DNA from: Lysobacter daejeonensis GH1-9
GTDB lineage: Bacteria > Pseudomonadota > Gammaproteobacteria > Xanthomonadales > Xanthomonadaceae
Length of the DNA: 64,000 nt
Direction of reading: 5' to 3'
NCBI RefSeq assembly: GCF_000768355.1
Contig: NZ_AVPU01000009.1
Coordinates: forward strand, 1-64,000
Of this stretch, positions 37,532-48,071 are shown in pieces (the first letter of the stretch is position 1; each line of letters opens with the position of its first letter). The notes beneath the pieces are model-generated. The model saw only the letters and a program-made list of their open reading frames with translations. It did not search any database and had not been told where the DNA came from. Position numbers and translations under genes: made by a program.

Positions 37532-37864
37532 GTGCCTGCCATTTGGTGCCGGTTCAAAACCATGGATCGAGGCGCGCGCCCTTCGGTTCTGCGGGGGCCA
37601 CGAAAGGCGCCGGCCGAAAAGTTGGCCCGGATCTTGCCCAACTTCAGCCGCGACGCCCCTACCACCTCTGGGCACTGGCGGAGTCGCGAGACAGGGGCTG
37701 AAAACTGCGATGGGCATCACCTTATGGCTTGGGCGGCCATCCGCGCGCCCAAGCTGTCACTCTTTACAGCCTGAGGCCGCCCGATGGGGCTTGGGCATCA
37801 GGCTGTCGTTGTAACGGGTGGATGACCTGACCCGCAGGGCTATCGGAGCTAGATGCGCAGCCGG
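37532..37864. other. Gene-free stretch with two stem-loops downstream of proA and tRNA-Pro
   Basis: I see no credible gene in these 333 bases; the short frames lack ribosome sites and known motifs. Two perfect inverted repeats stand out: 37727-37754 approximately (GCTTGGGCG/CGCCCAAGC, 9 bp) and 37766-37806 (ACAGCCTGA/TCAGGCTGT outer stem, 9 bp, with inner GCCC/GGGC). Neither has a T-run. They may stabilise the 3' end of the arg-pro mRNA or be REP-like elements. There is no integrase or direct repeat of the tRNA end, so no sign of an island. Confidence 0.4.
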
Positions 37865-39127
37865 TCACAACAGGTCCGGGTGCCGCACCTGACCCTCGCC
37901 ACGCACGACGAAGCGCTCAATGGTCAGTGACTCCACGCCCATCGGGCCGTAGGCATGCAGGCGGGTGGTGGAGATGCCGATCTCGGCCCCCAAACCCAAC
38001 TGGCCACCGTCGTTGAAACGCGAGGATGCATTCACCATCACCGCCGAACTGCGCGTGCCACGCACGAAGGCCTCCGCCGTCGCTGGGTCTTCGGTGGCGA
38101 TGACTTCAGTGTGGTCGGAACCATGGCGCGCGATGTGTGCAAGCGCATCTTCGAGGCTGTCCACGACCCTCACGGCGATGATCAGGTCAAGGAACTCGGC
38201 CGCGTAGTCGTCCTCGCTGGCGGGACGGACGTCCTGCACGATGGCCTGGGTACGTGCGCAGCCGCGCACTTCCACGCCGCGCGCCTCAAGGGCGACCAAG
38301 GCGCGGGGGAGGAACGCTTCGGCGACGCCGCCATGCACCAGCAGTGTTTCCAGCGCGTTGCACACACCGGGCCGGGACGCCTTCCCATCCAGCAGCAGGT
38401 TGAGCGCCTTGTCCAGATCGGCGGCGCGATCCACGTACAGGTGGCACACGCCCTTGTAGTGCTTTATCACCGGGACGCGTGCATGTTCGGCGACGAAGCG
38501 GATCAGGCCTTCACCGCCGCGGGGAATGGCCAGGTCGACCAGGTCGGTGAGCTGCAGCAATTCCAGCACGTGTTCGCGTGCGGGATCGGCGACCGGGGAT
38601 ACCGCGGCCTCCGGCAGGCCTTCTGCCCGCAGGGCAGCGTGTAGGCAACTGGCGATCGCGGCATTGCTGGCGCGCGCCTCCGAGCCACCCCTGAGCAGGA
38701 CGGCATTGCCCGCCTTCAGGCACAGCGCTGCGGCATCGGCCGTCACATTGGGGCGCGCCTCGTAGATCATGGCGATCAGCCCCAGCGGCACGCGCTGGCG
38801 CTCGACCACGACGCCATTGGGGCGTACTTCGCGGCGCGTGACCTGCCCCAGCGGATCGGGCTGCGCGGCCACGTTGCGCAGCGCGTCGGCGATGGACTGG
38901 AGGCGCACCGGGTCAAGCATCAGCCGATCCAGCATCGCTCCGGACAAGCCTGCATCGCGGCCGCGCGCCAAGTCGTCGGCATTGGCGGCCAGGATTGCAT
39001 CACGGTTGGATTCGAGCTGCGCGGCCATGCCCTCGATCAGCCGTCGGCGCGTCGACGCGTCAGTGGTGGCCATGATCGCCGCCGCCGTGCGGGCCTGTTC
39101 GGCCAGTTGTCTGACATACCCACTCAT
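37865..39127 (-). CDS. proA: Gamma-glutamyl phosphate reductase
   Basis: ProA reduces gamma-glutamyl phosphate to glutamate semialdehyde, step two of proline synthesis. The 420-residue aldehyde-dehydrogenase-fold protein has [19 protein letters not shown] and, at the active site, the Cys in [14 protein letters not shown]. The start overlaps the proB stop (ATGA). It is the last gene of the long arg-pro transcription unit. Confidence 0.95.
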   Translation of the reverse strand: MSGYVRQLAEQARTAAAIMATTDASTRRRLIEGMAAQLESNRDAILAANADDLARGRDAGLSGAMLDRLMLDPVRLQSIADALRNVAAQPDPLGQVTRREVRPNGVVVERQRVPLGLIAMIYEARPNVTADAAALCLKAGNAVLLRGGSEARASNAAIASCLHAALRAEGLPEAAVSPVADPAREHVLELLQLTDLVDLAIPRGGEGLIRFVAEHARVPVIKHYKGVCHLYVDRAADLDKALNLLLDGKASRPGVCNALETLLVHGGVAEAFLPRALVALEARGVEVRGCARTQAIVQDVRPASEDDYAAEFLDLIIAVRVVDSLEDALAHIARHGSDHTEVIATEDPATAEAFVRGTRSSAVMVNASSRFNDGGQLGLGAEIGISTTRLHAYGPMGVESLTIERFVVRGEGQVRHPDLL

Positions 39128-40284
39128 GCCTTGCTCCCCGCATGCAGCACCACTAGATCATCGCGGTGGATCACCGATTCGCCGTAGCGGAAACCGAGGA
39201 GCGCCTCGATCTCGCTGCTGTGGTGGCGTGCGATGCGCCGCACTTCACCTGCGTTGTACTGCGCCTGTCCGCGCGCCAGCGGTTGGCCAGTGCCCGCGGC
39301 GCGGATCTCGACGACGTCGCCGCGGCGGAACTCGCCTTCGACGGTAACCACGCCGCCCGGCAACAGTGAGGCGCCACGACGGTGCAACGCGCCCTCTGCG
39401 CCTTCGTCGACGAACAGGACCCCGGATGCAGGCGCATGTCGCAGCCACTGTTTGCGCGCACGCAGGCGGTCACCATGCCCCGCGACCAGCGTGCCGTGCA
39501 GCACGCCTTGCGAGAGCGCCTGCACTACCGCGTCATCACGGCCACAGAACAATGCGGTGGCAATCCCGGCGGAAGCGGCTTTGGCCGCGGCCTCCAACTT
39601 TGTGTGCATCCCTCCCGTGCCGAGGCGTCCCGCACCACCGCTTGCCGCGGCGAACAGATCGGGGGTCACGCTCTCGACAAAGGTAATGGGACGCGCACCG
39701 GGGTCACGCTGGGGGTGCGCGCTGTAGAGACCACCGATGTCGGTGGCGATCAGCAACAGGTCGGCTTCGACCAGTGACGCCACTGCCGCGGCGAGGTTGT
39801 CGTTGTCGCCAAGCTTGAGTTCATCGACCGCGACAGTGTCGTTCTCGTTGATCACCGGCAACGCCCCCAGTCGCAGCAGCTCGTGCAGAGATTCCCGGGC
39901 GTTCAGGTAGCGGCGGCGATTGCGCAGATCATCGTGGGTCAGCAACACCTGCGCGACGGGCACGGGCGACAGCGCCTGCCAGAAGGCGATCAGCGACGCC
40001 TGTCCAAGCGCCGCCAACGCCTGGCGTAGCACCAGCCCATCGCCGCCGGCGGCGATGCGACCTCGCCCGGCGGCCACGGCGCCCGATGACACCAGCACCA
40101 CTTCGCGCCCCTGCGCCCGCGCGTCGGTGATGAAGCGTGCCAGGCCGGTGGCATGGCGCGCATCCAGTCCGCTACCGGGCGCCTGATCGGCAAAGCCCGC
40201 CAACAGGCTGCTGCCCACTTTCAGCACGGCGCGACGCCACGACGGCAGGGGTTGCGCGGTGAATTCCCCTGCCGCGCGGCTCAT
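39124..40284 (-). CDS. proB: Glutamate 5-kinase
   Basis: This 386-residue enzyme performs the first proline step. The amino-acid kinase domain (about residues 15-275) shows [10 protein letters not shown] and [33 protein letters not shown] is the substrate/ATP site. A C-terminal PUA domain (about 285-375) is present, as in E. coli. The enzyme is normally inhibited by proline. It overlaps argH by 4 bases, so proline and arginine genes are translationally coupled. Confidence 0.95.
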   Translation of the reverse strand: MSRAAGEFTAQPLPSWRRAVLKVGSSLLAGFADQAPGSGLDARHATGLARFITDARAQGREVVLVSSGAVAAGRGRIAAGGDGLVLRQALAALGQASLIAFWQALSPVPVAQVLLTHDDLRNRRRYLNARESLHELLRLGALPVINENDTVAVDELKLGDNDNLAAAVASLVEADLLLIATDIGGLYSAHPQRDPGARPITFVESVTPDLFAAASGGAGRLGTGGMHTKLEAAAKAASAGIATALFCGRDDAVVQALSQGVLHGTLVAGHGDRLRARKQWLRHAPASGVLFVDEGAEGALHRRGASLLPGGVVTVEGEFRRGDVVEIRAAGTGQPLARGQAQYNAGEVRRIARHHSSEIEALLGFRYGESVIHRDDLVVLHAGSKA

Positions 40285-41570
40285 TGCAGCGCGTCCAATC
40301 GCCGCTGCAGCACGTCCAGCCGCAGGTCGCCTGCGGCGCCGGGCGAAACGCGCGACGCGAGGCTGGCTTCAGGATCGCCTTCCGCCCAACGCGCCGGATC
40401 GGCGGCCTGCTTGTAGGCATCACGGAACGGCATGCCTTGGCGCGCCAGATCCACCGCGAGGTCGGTCGCGTACATCGACGGGTCGAGCGCCGCCCGCATC
40501 CGCTCGGGTCTCCATTCCAGGTTGCGCAGCAGGTCCGGCAGCAACTCCAGCGCGCCGAGTCCGCGCCCGAAGGCGTGGAAAATCGCGCCCTTCGAGAACT
40601 GGAGGTCGCGGTGGTAGCCCGACGGCAGCGACAACAGTTGTTCGATCTCGGTGCGCGCGGCTGCCACGGCCGAATAACTGGCGCGCATCAGTTCCACCAC
40701 GTCCGGATTGCGCTTGTTGGGCATGATCGAGCTGCCGGTGGTGTACTCGGCAGGCAGCGCGACAAAGCCGAACTCGGCGCTGGTGAACAGGCTCAGGTCC
40801 CACGCCAGGCGGCGGACGTCCAGCAGCGCGGCGCCGAGCGCATCGATGGCGCCCATTTCAAACTTGCCACGCGACAGCTGCGCATAGGTCGCGGCCACCT
40901 GCATCCGGCCGAAGCCCAACGCCTGCGTGGTGTGGTCGCGTGCCAGTGGCAGATTGACGCCGTACCCAGCGGCGCTACCCAGCGGATTGGCATCCACCCA
41001 GGCCAACGTGTCACGGGCGCGTACGGCATCGTCGATGAAACCCTCGGCCCAGGCCGCCCACCACATGCCACCCGACGAGACCATCGCCCGCTGCAGGTGG
41101 GTATAGCCCGGGATCGGCAGCGAGGCTTCCGCGGTCGCGCGCGCCAAGGCTACCTCGGCGCTCTCGCGGCAAAGCGCCGCCACGCGCGCCAGCCGATCCT
41201 TCAGCCACAGCCGCGTGGCCACCAGGACCTGGTCGTTGCGGCTGCGGCCGGTGTGGATGCGACGACCGGTATCCCCCAGGCGCTCGATCAGGCGCGCTTC
41301 GATTGCGGAATGGCCATCCTCGAACTGTTCGTCCAGGACGAAGCGGCCCGCGCGGAAATCCTCCGCCAGCACCGACAGCTCGCGCTTGATGCCGTCCAGC
41401 TCTTCTCCGGTCAGGATGCCGATCTGCTGCAGGCCTTCGGCATGTGCACGGCTTGCCTCGATGTCGAACAGGAAGAACTCGCGATCGAGGATCACGTCCT
41501 CACCGGCAAGGAAGCGCTGGATGCGCTCATCCACCTTCACGCCGGGTTTCTGCCAGAGCAACTGGGTCAT
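40281..41570 (-). CDS. argH: Argininosuccinate lyase
   Basis: ArgH splits argininosuccinate into arginine and fumarate. The 429-residue protein belongs to the fumarase/aspartase superfamily; the signature [12 protein letters not shown] with the catalytic Ser is intact, as are TGRSRNDQV and GYTHLQRA. It is shorter than E. coli ArgH (457) but within the range I know for xanthomonads. It is 19 bases after argC and overlaps proB. Confidence 0.95.
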   Translation of the reverse strand: MTQLLWQKPGVKVDERIQRFLAGEDVILDREFFLFDIEASRAHAEGLQQIGILTGEELDGIKRELSVLAEDFRAGRFVLDEQFEDGHSAIEARLIERLGDTGRRIHTGRSRNDQVLVATRLWLKDRLARVAALCRESAEVALARATAEASLPIPGYTHLQRAMVSSGGMWWAAWAEGFIDDAVRARDTLAWVDANPLGSAAGYGVNLPLARDHTTQALGFGRMQVAATYAQLSRGKFEMGAIDALGAALLDVRRLAWDLSLFTSAEFGFVALPAEYTTGSSIMPNKRNPDVVELMRASYSAVAAARTEIEQLLSLPSGYHRDLQFSKGAIFHAFGRGLGALELLPDLLRNLEWRPERMRAALDPSMYATDLAVDLARQGMPFRDAYKQAADPARWAEGDPEASLASRVSPGAAGDLRLDVLQRRLDALQ

Positions 41571-41589
41571 GGAGGAATCTTCCTTCGAA

Positions 41590-42558
41590 TCAATCGTTGC
41601 CGGTGGAAATACCGGCCATTTCTTCCAGCCCGAAGGCCAGGTTCAGGTTCTGTAGCGCCTGCGTGGCCGCGCCCTTGAGCAGGTTGTCCTCGGTGGCGAC
41701 CACCACCAGGCGACGGCCGTCCTCGGATAGGGCGAAGCCGCCGATGTCGACGTGATGCGCACCCGCGATGCGACTGACCCAAGGGGCCTCATCGCGCACC
41801 CGGACCAGTGGCTCGCCGGCAAAACGCTCCCGGTAGCGAGCGTAGACCTCGTCATGCGTCATCGGCCGCGACAGGTGCAGGTTGGCGGTCAGGGTGATAC
41901 CCCGGAAGTGGGGCGCCACGTGTGGCATGAACTCGACGGGATGCCCCAGGTGACGGGTCACCTCGCGCTCGTGCACGTGGTTGACCAGCGCGTATGGCAT
42001 CAGGTTGTCCCGCAGCTTGCCGGGGTCGTTCTTGTCCGACGGCGTGGTGCCAGCGCCGGAGTAGCCCGAAACACCGAAGCACTGCACCGGCCCGGCCAGC
42101 ACGTCCAGCATGGGCGCGATGGCCAGCTGCATGGCGGTGGCATAACAACCCGGGTTGCTGATGCGACGCGCGCCGCGATAGCGGCTGCGGGTAAGCTCGG
42201 GCAACCCGTAGTACCAACCGTCGTCAAAACGGTAATCCGCCGACAGGTCGATGATCACGGGATCGACTCCCGCGGCATCGAACGCGGCCACGCAATCGGC
42301 GGCCTTGCCATTGGGCAGCGCAAGCACGACTGCGTCCGCCCCCAGCCCGGGCAACTCGGCATTCGAGGGGGCGCTGTAGCACAACTCGCCGCGATAGGCC
42401 GCGTTGTGGTCCGCCACCTTCTGGCCCGCCAGTTCACGCGACGAGACGAAAGCCAGCTCGAAACGGGGATGGCCAGCGACCAGCGTGATCAGCTCGGCGC
42501 CCACGTAGCCTCGGGCACCGACGATGCCCAACCGGATGCCAGATTGTTTGTCACCCAT
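41590..42558 (-). CDS. argC: N-acetyl-gamma-glutamyl-phosphate reductase
   Basis: ArgC reduces acetylglutamyl phosphate to the semialdehyde. The 322-residue protein has the Rossmann start [14 protein letters not shown] and the catalytic Cys in SNPGCYATA, with the conserved HxPExxQ-like region replaced by HVAPHFRGI, typical of the type found in Xanthomonas. Its start overlaps the end of the GNAT gene by 8 bases. Confidence 0.94.
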   Translation of the reverse strand: MGDKQSGIRLGIVGARGYVGAELITLVAGHPRFELAFVSSRELAGQKVADHNAAYRGELCYSAPSNAELPGLGADAVVLALPNGKAADCVAAFDAAGVDPVIIDLSADYRFDDGWYYGLPELTRSRYRGARRISNPGCYATAMQLAIAPMLDVLAGPVQCFGVSGYSGAGTTPSDKNDPGKLRDNLMPYALVNHVHEREVTRHLGHPVEFMPHVAPHFRGITLTANLHLSRPMTHDEVYARYRERFAGEPLVRVRDEAPWVSRIAGAHHVDIGGFALSEDGRRLVVVATEDNLLKGAATQALQNLNLAFGLEEMAGISTGND

Positions 42559-43159
42559 TGCGATGTCCTTCCAGCTTGGCCTGCAGGTGCTGCTTCACCG
42601 CTGGCCATTCCGATTCGATGATGGAAAAAACCACGGTGTCGCGCGGGCTGCCGTCACTGTGGCGTTTGTTGTTGCGCAGTACGCCGTCCTGCTTGGCACC
42701 CAGGCGCGCAATCGCCGCCCGTGAGGCATGGTTGAACCAACTGGTCTCGAACGACACTGCAATGCAGCCCAGCGTCTCGAACGCGTAACCCAGCAGCAGT
42801 CGCTTGGCCTCGGTGTTCAAACCCGTGCGTTGCGCATGCTTCGCATACCAGGTGTAGCCAATGCTGAGATTGGGCACGTCAGGGTCAAGCGCATAGAAGC
42901 GCGTCGTACCCACCACCTCGCCACTGGCGGAACGGACCACAAAGGGCAACACGAGCCCGGCGGCTTGCACGTCCAGCGCGGCTTGGATGTAACTCTCCAC
43001 CCCGTCCGGCCCGGGCACATTGGTGTACCACAAGCGCGACAGCTCGCCATCGCCCAGCGCAGCGCGCAGGGCTTTGGCGTGCTCCATGCGCAGTGGCTCC
43101 AGTGTCACATGCTCCCCGCGTAGTGTTGGCACCACACTCCAATGAGCGTTCGCTTCCAT
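42551..43159 (-). CDS. GNAT-family acetyltransferase inside the arginine operon
   Basis: This 202-residue protein of the RimJ/RimL-like (Acetyltransf_3) group carries [16 protein letters not shown] at the start, [21 protein letters not shown] as the acetyl-CoA loop region and a C-terminal [19 protein letters not shown] stretch. It sits between argBA (3-base gap) and argC (8-base overlap), so it is expressed with them. The arginine pathway already has its acetyltransferase in ArgBA, hence the role here is unknown; N-acetylation of a protein or a small amine is possible. Confidence 0.85.
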   Translation of the reverse strand: MEANAHWSVVPTLRGEHVTLEPLRMEHAKALRAALGDGELSRLWYTNVPGPDGVESYIQAALDVQAAGLVLPFVVRSASGEVVGTTRFYALDPDVPNLSIGYTWYAKHAQRTGLNTEAKRLLLGYAFETLGCIAVSFETSWFNHASRAAIARLGAKQDGVLRNNKRHSDGSPRDTVVFSIIESEWPAVKQHLQAKLEGHRNG

Positions 43160-43162
43160 GTG

Positions 43163-44485
43163 CTAGCCCTTCAATGTCGCCGGGCGCGTATCGCAATGCT
43201 CCACGCACCAGCGGATGTCGTCGAAATTCTCCATGCCGTACCAGAACACCCGCCACGGCCCTTGCTTGATGCTGCCGTCGGACTCGCCGTGGTAGAAGGC
43301 GTTGACCGGGTTGCCCTGCCGCGAACGCCAGAACAGCTGCGGATTCTCGTCGCGCATCACCTGCCACACAGCGCGCCCCAAGCCTTCACCCTGCGCCTCG
43401 TCCAGCACCGCGAACTTGTCCAAGTACGTGTAACCACCCTCATTGGTCAGGATGACCGCCGTGCGGTAGTTCTCGCTGACGTAAGCGCGGTGCAGGCGCG
43501 TACGCTCGAAGTATTCCGGCAACAGCTTGCGCCCAAAGGCCGACTCGATCAGCTCGCGCAGGCGCTCCAGGTCCAACTCGCCCCAACGGTCGACGCTCAG
43601 CACGCGCTCGCCGCGGCGCACCAGGGTGCCGGAGCCCTTGTGGGTGAACAGCTCCTTGGCCAACTCATCCGGACGGGTAATCGACACGGACGAAGTCAAG
43701 GGAAGCTTGTCCAGCAGATCCTTGATCTGCTCGATCTTTACCCGCATGCCGCCATTGATCCACGGCTGCGCCATGAGGTGGTCGTATTCCGTGGACAGGT
43801 TGATCGAATCGATCACCTTGCCGCTGTCATCCAGCAGGCCGCCGGTGCCGGTAAGGAACACGATCTTGTACGGCTGCAGAACCTGCACCAGTTCGTTGGC
43901 GGCGAAGTCGGCATTGACGTTGAGGATCTGCCCACCGGCGGTCTCGCCCAGGCTGGCGATCACCGGAATCGAGCCCGCATTGAGCGCGGCCTCGATCGGC
44001 GCCAGGTGCACGCGCTTCACTTCGCCCACGAGGCCGTAGGTATCGCGGTCCAGGTATTCCGCCTCGAACACGCCCGAGACGATGGACGTGGCGCGCGCGT
44101 CGAACGCCTGCAGCGCCTCCACCAGACGCAGGTTCTGCGCGTGGAACACACGCCGCACGATCGCCAGCGCCTCGGGCGACGTCACCCTCAGGCCGTTGAC
44201 GGTCTGCTTGTCGATGCCGGCAGCGGACAACTCCTGGTCGAGCTGCGGACCGGCCCCGTGGATCACGATGGGCGTGAGCCCAACGTCCTGCAGGAACGCC
44301 AGCGACGACGTCAGCGCGTCGATGTCGTCGCGTAGCACCGCGCCGCCTACTTTGACCACCGCGAACTTCTTGGCGTCCAGCTGGGAAAAACGCTTGAGGT
44401 ACTGCGAGATCTCCTTCGCGCCGGCCATGCTGGACAACAGGCGGACGATGGTCTGGCGAGTCTGGATGTCGTGTGCGTCGTTCAT
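43163..44485 (-). CDS. argB: Bifunctional N-acetylglutamate kinase/synthase (NAGS-K)
   Basis: This 440-residue fusion has an N-terminal amino-acid kinase domain (about residues 1-285; [32 protein letters not shown]) and a C-terminal GNAT domain (about 290-440; [22 protein letters not shown]-type acetyl-CoA site, [13 protein letters not shown]). It both acetylates glutamate and phosphorylates acetylglutamate. This vertebrate-like NAGS-K architecture is known from Xanthomonas. Arginine feedback is expected through the kinase domain. It overlaps argE' by 4 bases. Confidence 0.94.
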   Translation of the reverse strand: MNDAHDIQTRQTIVRLLSSMAGAKEISQYLKRFSQLDAKKFAVVKVGGAVLRDDIDALTSSLAFLQDVGLTPIVIHGAGPQLDQELSAAGIDKQTVNGLRVTSPEALAIVRRVFHAQNLRLVEALQAFDARATSIVSGVFEAEYLDRDTYGLVGEVKRVHLAPIEAALNAGSIPVIASLGETAGGQILNVNADFAANELVQVLQPYKIVFLTGTGGLLDDSGKVIDSINLSTEYDHLMAQPWINGGMRVKIEQIKDLLDKLPLTSSVSITRPDELAKELFTHKGSGTLVRRGERVLSVDRWGELDLERLRELIESAFGRKLLPEYFERTRLHRAYVSENYRTAVILTNEGGYTYLDKFAVLDEAQGEGLGRAVWQVMRDENPQLFWRSRQGNPVNAFYHGESDGSIKQGPWRVFWYGMENFDDIRWCVEHCDTRPATLKG

Positions 44486-45588
44486 TGTGCGGTGTGCCCG
44501 GCGAGGATCCGGGTAACGGATTCGGTGTAGCGTCGGAGCTGGTCAAGCGAGACCCACTCGTCGGCGGTGTGCGCCTGGGCGATGTCGCCCGGGCCGTAGA
44601 CGATCGCGGTCAGGCCCGCGGCGGAGAACAGCGAAGCCTCGGTCCAGAAATCGACCGCATTGCCGATCGGCAGGCCAAGGGCATCGGCCAGGTCACGTGC
44701 AGCCAGTCGCCGCTCCTCGGCACCGGCGACGTCGCCAGCCGGCAGCGACGGTCCACGGAACGTCTCCTCGTAGCGCTCGATGGCACCGGCTTCAACCAGC
44801 GTCCCAAACTGCTCATGCAGCCCGTCGATGGACATCGACGGCAGCGGACGGAAGCCGAAGCGAACCTCGGCACTGGGCGCGATCATGTTGGCCTTGATGC
44901 CACCCTCGACCTTGCCGATGTTGAAGCGCAGGCCGGTCAGTCCACCAAAGCGTTGGTGCGACTGCGACTCGACGAAATCCAGCGCACGACTTCCCCAGCG
45001 CATCGCCTGGTGCAAGGCACTGGCCTGCATCGCGTTGGCACCGGATGCATGGCCTGCCGCTCCGCGGAAGCGCAGCAGCACCGAACTGATCCCCCGATGC
45101 GCCAACACCGCCTCGCACTGCGTTGGCTCGGCGATGATGGCTTCGGTGAACCCGTGTTCGCGCGCAAGGAACGCCGCGATGCAACGCGGGTCGTTGGCTT
45201 CCTCGTCGGTGCTGAAGAGGAAGGCCGCGTCGTCCCGGGTCGCGCTCGCAGCGGCAAGCAACCCTGCCGCCGCGCCCTTGATGTCGCATGCGCCCAGGCC
45301 GATGGCGCGGTCGCCGGTGACCCGCAATACGTGCGGGTTGGCCGTCCATGCCGGCGAATCCGGCACGGTATCCATGTGCACGTTGAACACGCGCCGCGGG
45401 GTACCGCGCACGGCCAGCAGCGACACCGCACCCGCGCCGTGGTCGGTGACTTCGATGCGGAAGTCCGGCAACTGCGTACGGATGTAGTCGAACATCCCAC
45501 CGGTGCCGATCAGGCGCGGCGGGTTGCGGGTGTCGAAGGACACCAGCATCTGGAGATGTTGCAGGACCTTGTCCAGCATGGTCGTCAC
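44482..45588 (-). CDS. argE': N-acetylcitrulline deacetylase (ArgE-like)
   Basis: This 368-residue M20-family zinc hydrolase has HMDTVPDS as the first metal ligand site, [10 protein letters not shown] and [10 protein letters not shown] with the catalytic Glu, and AEPTQCE. In xanthomonads the enzyme in this place removes acetyl from N-acetylcitrulline rather than from acetylornithine, matching the acetylornithine transcarbamylase encoded two genes upstream. The specificity is therefore an inference from family and context. It overlaps argG and argBA. Confidence 0.9.
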   Translation of the reverse strand: MTTMLDKVLQHLQMLVSFDTRNPPRLIGTGGMFDYIRTQLPDFRIEVTDHGAGAVSLLAVRGTPRRVFNVHMDTVPDSPAWTANPHVLRVTGDRAIGLGACDIKGAAAGLLAAASATRDDAAFLFSTDEEANDPRCIAAFLAREHGFTEAIIAEPTQCEAVLAHRGISSVLLRFRGAAGHASGANAMQASALHQAMRWGSRALDFVESQSHQRFGGLTGLRFNIGKVEGGIKANMIAPSAEVRFGFRPLPSMSIDGLHEQFGTLVEAGAIERYEETFRGPSLPAGDVAGAEERRLAARDLADALGLPIGNAVDFWTEASLFSAAGLTAIVYGPGDIAQAHTADEWVSLDQLRRYTESVTRILAGHTAQ

Positions 45589-46778
45589 TTGCGGTTGACC
45601 TCAGCCCACAACGTGCTGCTCATGCCGAACAGCTTGATGAAGCCCTCGGCCTCGGCCACGCCCCAGTCCGCCGACTGCGCGTAGGTCGCGCCCTTGGCGT
45701 TGAGGATGTGCGCCGACTCCACGGCCACCGCGCCCACGCTGCCGCCCTGGGTCTCCAGCACCACGTCGCCGTTCACCGTCGACTGGCTGGAGGCCAGGAA
45801 CGCCTCCAGGTCGGTCTTCAGCGGGTCGTGGAAGAATCCTTCGTACACCAGCTCCACCCACTTGCGCGCCACCTCCGGCTTGAAACGGTTCTGCTGCTTG
45901 GTCAGCACCGCCTCTTCCAGCGCACGGTGCGCGGTCAGCAGCGCGGCCAGGCCCGGGGCCTCGAAGATGATCCGGCCCTTCAGGCCGATCGTGGTGTCAC
46001 CGGTGTACAGGCCCCGGCCCACGCCGTACTGCGCGAACAGGCCATTGAGCTTGGCCAGAATGCGGTGGCCTTCCATCTTTTCGCCGTCCAGCGCCACGGC
46101 CTCGCCGTTGACGAAGCTCAGGCGCACCCGCAGCGGCGCCGTCGGCCACTCGGCACGCGGCTTGCACCAACCCACCGCGCCCTCGCCCGGGGCCTGCCAC
46201 TTGTCGATCTCGCCGCCGGACATGGTCAAGCCCAGCAGGTTCTCATTGATGGTGTAGGCCTGCTGCTTGGCACGCACGCCAAAACCGCGTTCCTCCAAGT
46301 ACTTCTGCTCGTAGGCGCGGGTCTGGGTGTGCTCCTTCTGGATCTCGCGGATCGGCGCCACGATCTCGTAGTCACCCGACGCCTTCACCGCCAGGTCGAA
46401 GCGCACCTGGTCGTTGCCCATGCCGGTGCAGCCGTGGGCGATGGCCTTGGTGCCCAGTTCGGCACAGCGCTGCAGCGCCGCGTCCACGATCAGGTAGCGG
46501 TCGGACACCAGCAGCGGGTACTGGCCCTGGTAGCCCTCGCCCGCCCACACGAACGGCTTGACGAAGCCGTTCCAGATGGCAGGGCCGCCGTCCACCGTCA
46601 CGTGCGAAGTGACGCCCAGCTCGGCGGCGCGCGCCTCGATGTAGGCGCGTTCGTCGGCATCCACGCCGCCGGTGTCGGCGAACACGGTGTGCACGTTCCA
46701 GCCACGCTCCTGCAGGTACGGCACGCAGAAGCTGGTGTCGAGGCCGCCGGAGAAGGCGAGGACGATGTCTTTGCTCAT
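45585..46778 (-). CDS. argG: Argininosuccinate synthase
   Basis: ArgG joins citrulline and aspartate with ATP. From the ATG at 46778 ([17 protein letters not shown]) it has 397 residues; the PP-loop [23 protein letters not shown] and [11 protein letters not shown] segments are intact. The longer frame adds 22 unconserved residues. No typical Shine-Dalgarno precedes the ATG. It lies 123 bases after argF' and its stop overlaps argE'. Confidence 0.95.
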   Translation of the reverse strand: MSKDIVLAFSGGLDTSFCVPYLQERGWNVHTVFADTGGVDADERAYIEARAAELGVTSHVTVDGGPAIWNGFVKPFVWAGEGYQGQYPLLVSDRYLIVDAALQRCAELGTKAIAHGCTGMGNDQVRFDLAVKASGDYEIVAPIREIQKEHTQTRAYEQKYLEERGFGVRAKQQAYTINENLLGLTMSGGEIDKWQAPGEGAVGWCKPRAEWPTAPLRVRLSFVNGEAVALDGEKMEGHRILAKLNGLFAQYGVGRGLYTGDTTIGLKGRIIFEAPGLAALLTAHRALEEAVLTKQQNRFKPEVARKWVELVYEGFFHDPLKTDLEAFLASSQSTVNGDVVLETQGGSVGAVAVESAHILNAKGATYAQSADWGVAEAEGFIKLFGMSSTLWAEVNRK

Positions 46779-46901
46779 GGGGGAGTTTCTCGGTTGGGGG
46801 GGTGCCCCTGAGGGGGCCAAGAAGTAAAGGGTCGTCGCCGGCACCTTCAGGCGCCGTCAATGGCGTCCTCGGGCCCGGTGGGCATCAGGAATGTCGCGGC
46901 G

Positions 46902-47933
46902 TCACTGCCCGATCAGCGCGGCCATCACCGCCTTCTGAACGTGCAGGCGGTTCTCGGCCTCGTCGATGGCGATGCACTGCGGCGAATCCATCACCGCGTC
47001 GGTGGCCTTGACGTTGCGGCGCAGCGGCAAGCAATGGCTGAAGACGCCGTTGTTGGTCAGTGCCATCTTGGCCTCGTCCACGATGAAGTGCTGGTACTGG
47101 TCGCGGATCGGCTTCTCCGGCGCCCAGTTACCGAAGAACGGCAACGCGCCCCAGCTCTTGGCGTACACCACGTCAGCATCCGCATAGGCGCTCTGGATGT
47201 CGTGGCTCACGGTCAGCGAACCGCCGCTCTCGGCCACGTTCTGCTCGGCCCAGCCCATGTAGCGCTCGTCGAGGATGTAGTCAGGCGTGGGGCACAGCAG
47301 GGTCACGTCCATGCCCAAGCGGGTCGCAATCGTCAGTGCAGAATTGGCCACTGCGGTGTTGAGTGGCTTGGGGTGGTAGGTCCACGTCAGCACGTACTTC
47401 TTGCCGCGCAGGTCGGTGGTACCAAAGTGCTCCTGCAGCGCCAGCGCGTGCGCCAGCTCCTGGCACGGGTGGGTGATCGTCTCCATGTTGATCACCGGCA
47501 CCGGCGAGTACTTGGCGAACGACTTCAGCACGATGTCCTCGCGGTCATACGCCCAGTCCACGAACTTCGGGAACGCGCGCACGCCGATCAGGTCCACGTA
47601 GCGGCCCAGCACCCGCGCGACCTCGGCGATGTGCTCCTCGGTGTCGCCGTCCATCACCGTGCCGAGGTTGAACTCGATCGGCCATGCATCCTTGCCCGGC
47701 TGCAGCACCACCGCGTGGCCGCCCAGCTGGAACGCACCCAGTTCGAAGCTGGTGCGAGTGCGCATCGAGGGGTTGAAGAACACCAGCGCGATCGACTTGC
47801 CCTTCAGCGCGTCGCCCAGCTTGTGCTTCTTGAACAGCGCTGCCTGGGTCAGCAGGGCGTCGAGCTCGGTGCGCGACCAGTCCTGGGTGTTGAGGAAGTG
47901 CTTCATGGAGGCCGGCGAATGGGAGGTGGTCAT
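46902..47933 (-). CDS. argF': N-acetylornithine carbamoyltransferase
   Basis: This 343-residue enzyme carbamoylates N-acetylornithine. FFNPSMRTRTSFELGAFQLG is the carbamoyl-phosphate site and HPCQELAHALAL the second one; WTYHPKPLNTAV replaces the ornithine loop. Trp84 and Glu99 correspond to Trp77 and Glu92 of the Xanthomonas campestris enzyme, residues that set acetylornithine over ornithine or succinylornithine. The start may be this ATG or the ATG at 47906 (MKHFLNTQDW), which matches the Xanthomonas N-terminus better; neither has a good ribosome site. It is the first structural gene after the attenuator. Confidence 0.95.
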   Translation of the reverse strand: MTTSHSPASMKHFLNTQDWSRTELDALLTQAALFKKHKLGDALKGKSIALVFFNPSMRTRTSFELGAFQLGGHAVVLQPGKDAWPIEFNLGTVMDGDTEEHIAEVARVLGRYVDLIGVRAFPKFVDWAYDREDIVLKSFAKYSPVPVINMETITHPCQELAHALALQEHFGTTDLRGKKYVLTWTYHPKPLNTAVANSALTIATRLGMDVTLLCPTPDYILDERYMGWAEQNVAESGGSLTVSHDIQSAYADADVVYAKSWGALPFFGNWAPEKPIRDQYQHFIVDEAKMALTNNGVFSHCLPLRRNVKATDAVMDSPQCIAIDEAENRLHVQKAVMAALIGQ

Positions 47934-47991
47934 CGGGGTGTCCAGGTGGCGGAACTGGGTGGGGGTGGGGGTCGGTTGCGACTGAAACTGA

Positions 47992-48025
47992 AAACAAAAA
48001 AGCCCAGCGCTGAGGCTGGGCTTTT
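47992..48025 (-). terminator. Intrinsic terminator in the argF' leader (attenuator)
   Basis: On the minus strand an 11-bp stem (AAAAGCCCAGC / GCTGGGCTTTT, loop CTCAGC) runs into TTTTTTGTTTT. It lies about 60 bases before the argF' start, so it would stop transcription before the arginine genes unless prevented. It might instead terminate the small exported-protein gene at 48242, but that stop is 217 bases away and a complementary leader segment lies in between. Confidence 0.8.
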
Positions 48026-48071
48026 CGTGTGTCGTGTTGCGTTCACGAACGGCGTGCGCCGTTACCCAGCC
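48014..48071 (-). promoter_or_regulatory. Candidate antiterminator of the arginine attenuator
   Basis: GGCTGGG (48065-48071), the last codons of the leader frame, is complementary over 7 bp (8 with a G-U) to CCCAGCC (48014-48020), the 5' arm of the terminator. The two structures exclude each other. Between them lies a small hairpin AACGGC/GCCGTT (48048-48063) that would bring the partners together. A ribosome stalled at the Arg codons 17 or more bases upstream leaves GGCTGGG free; one at the stop codon covers it. Confidence 0.65.
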
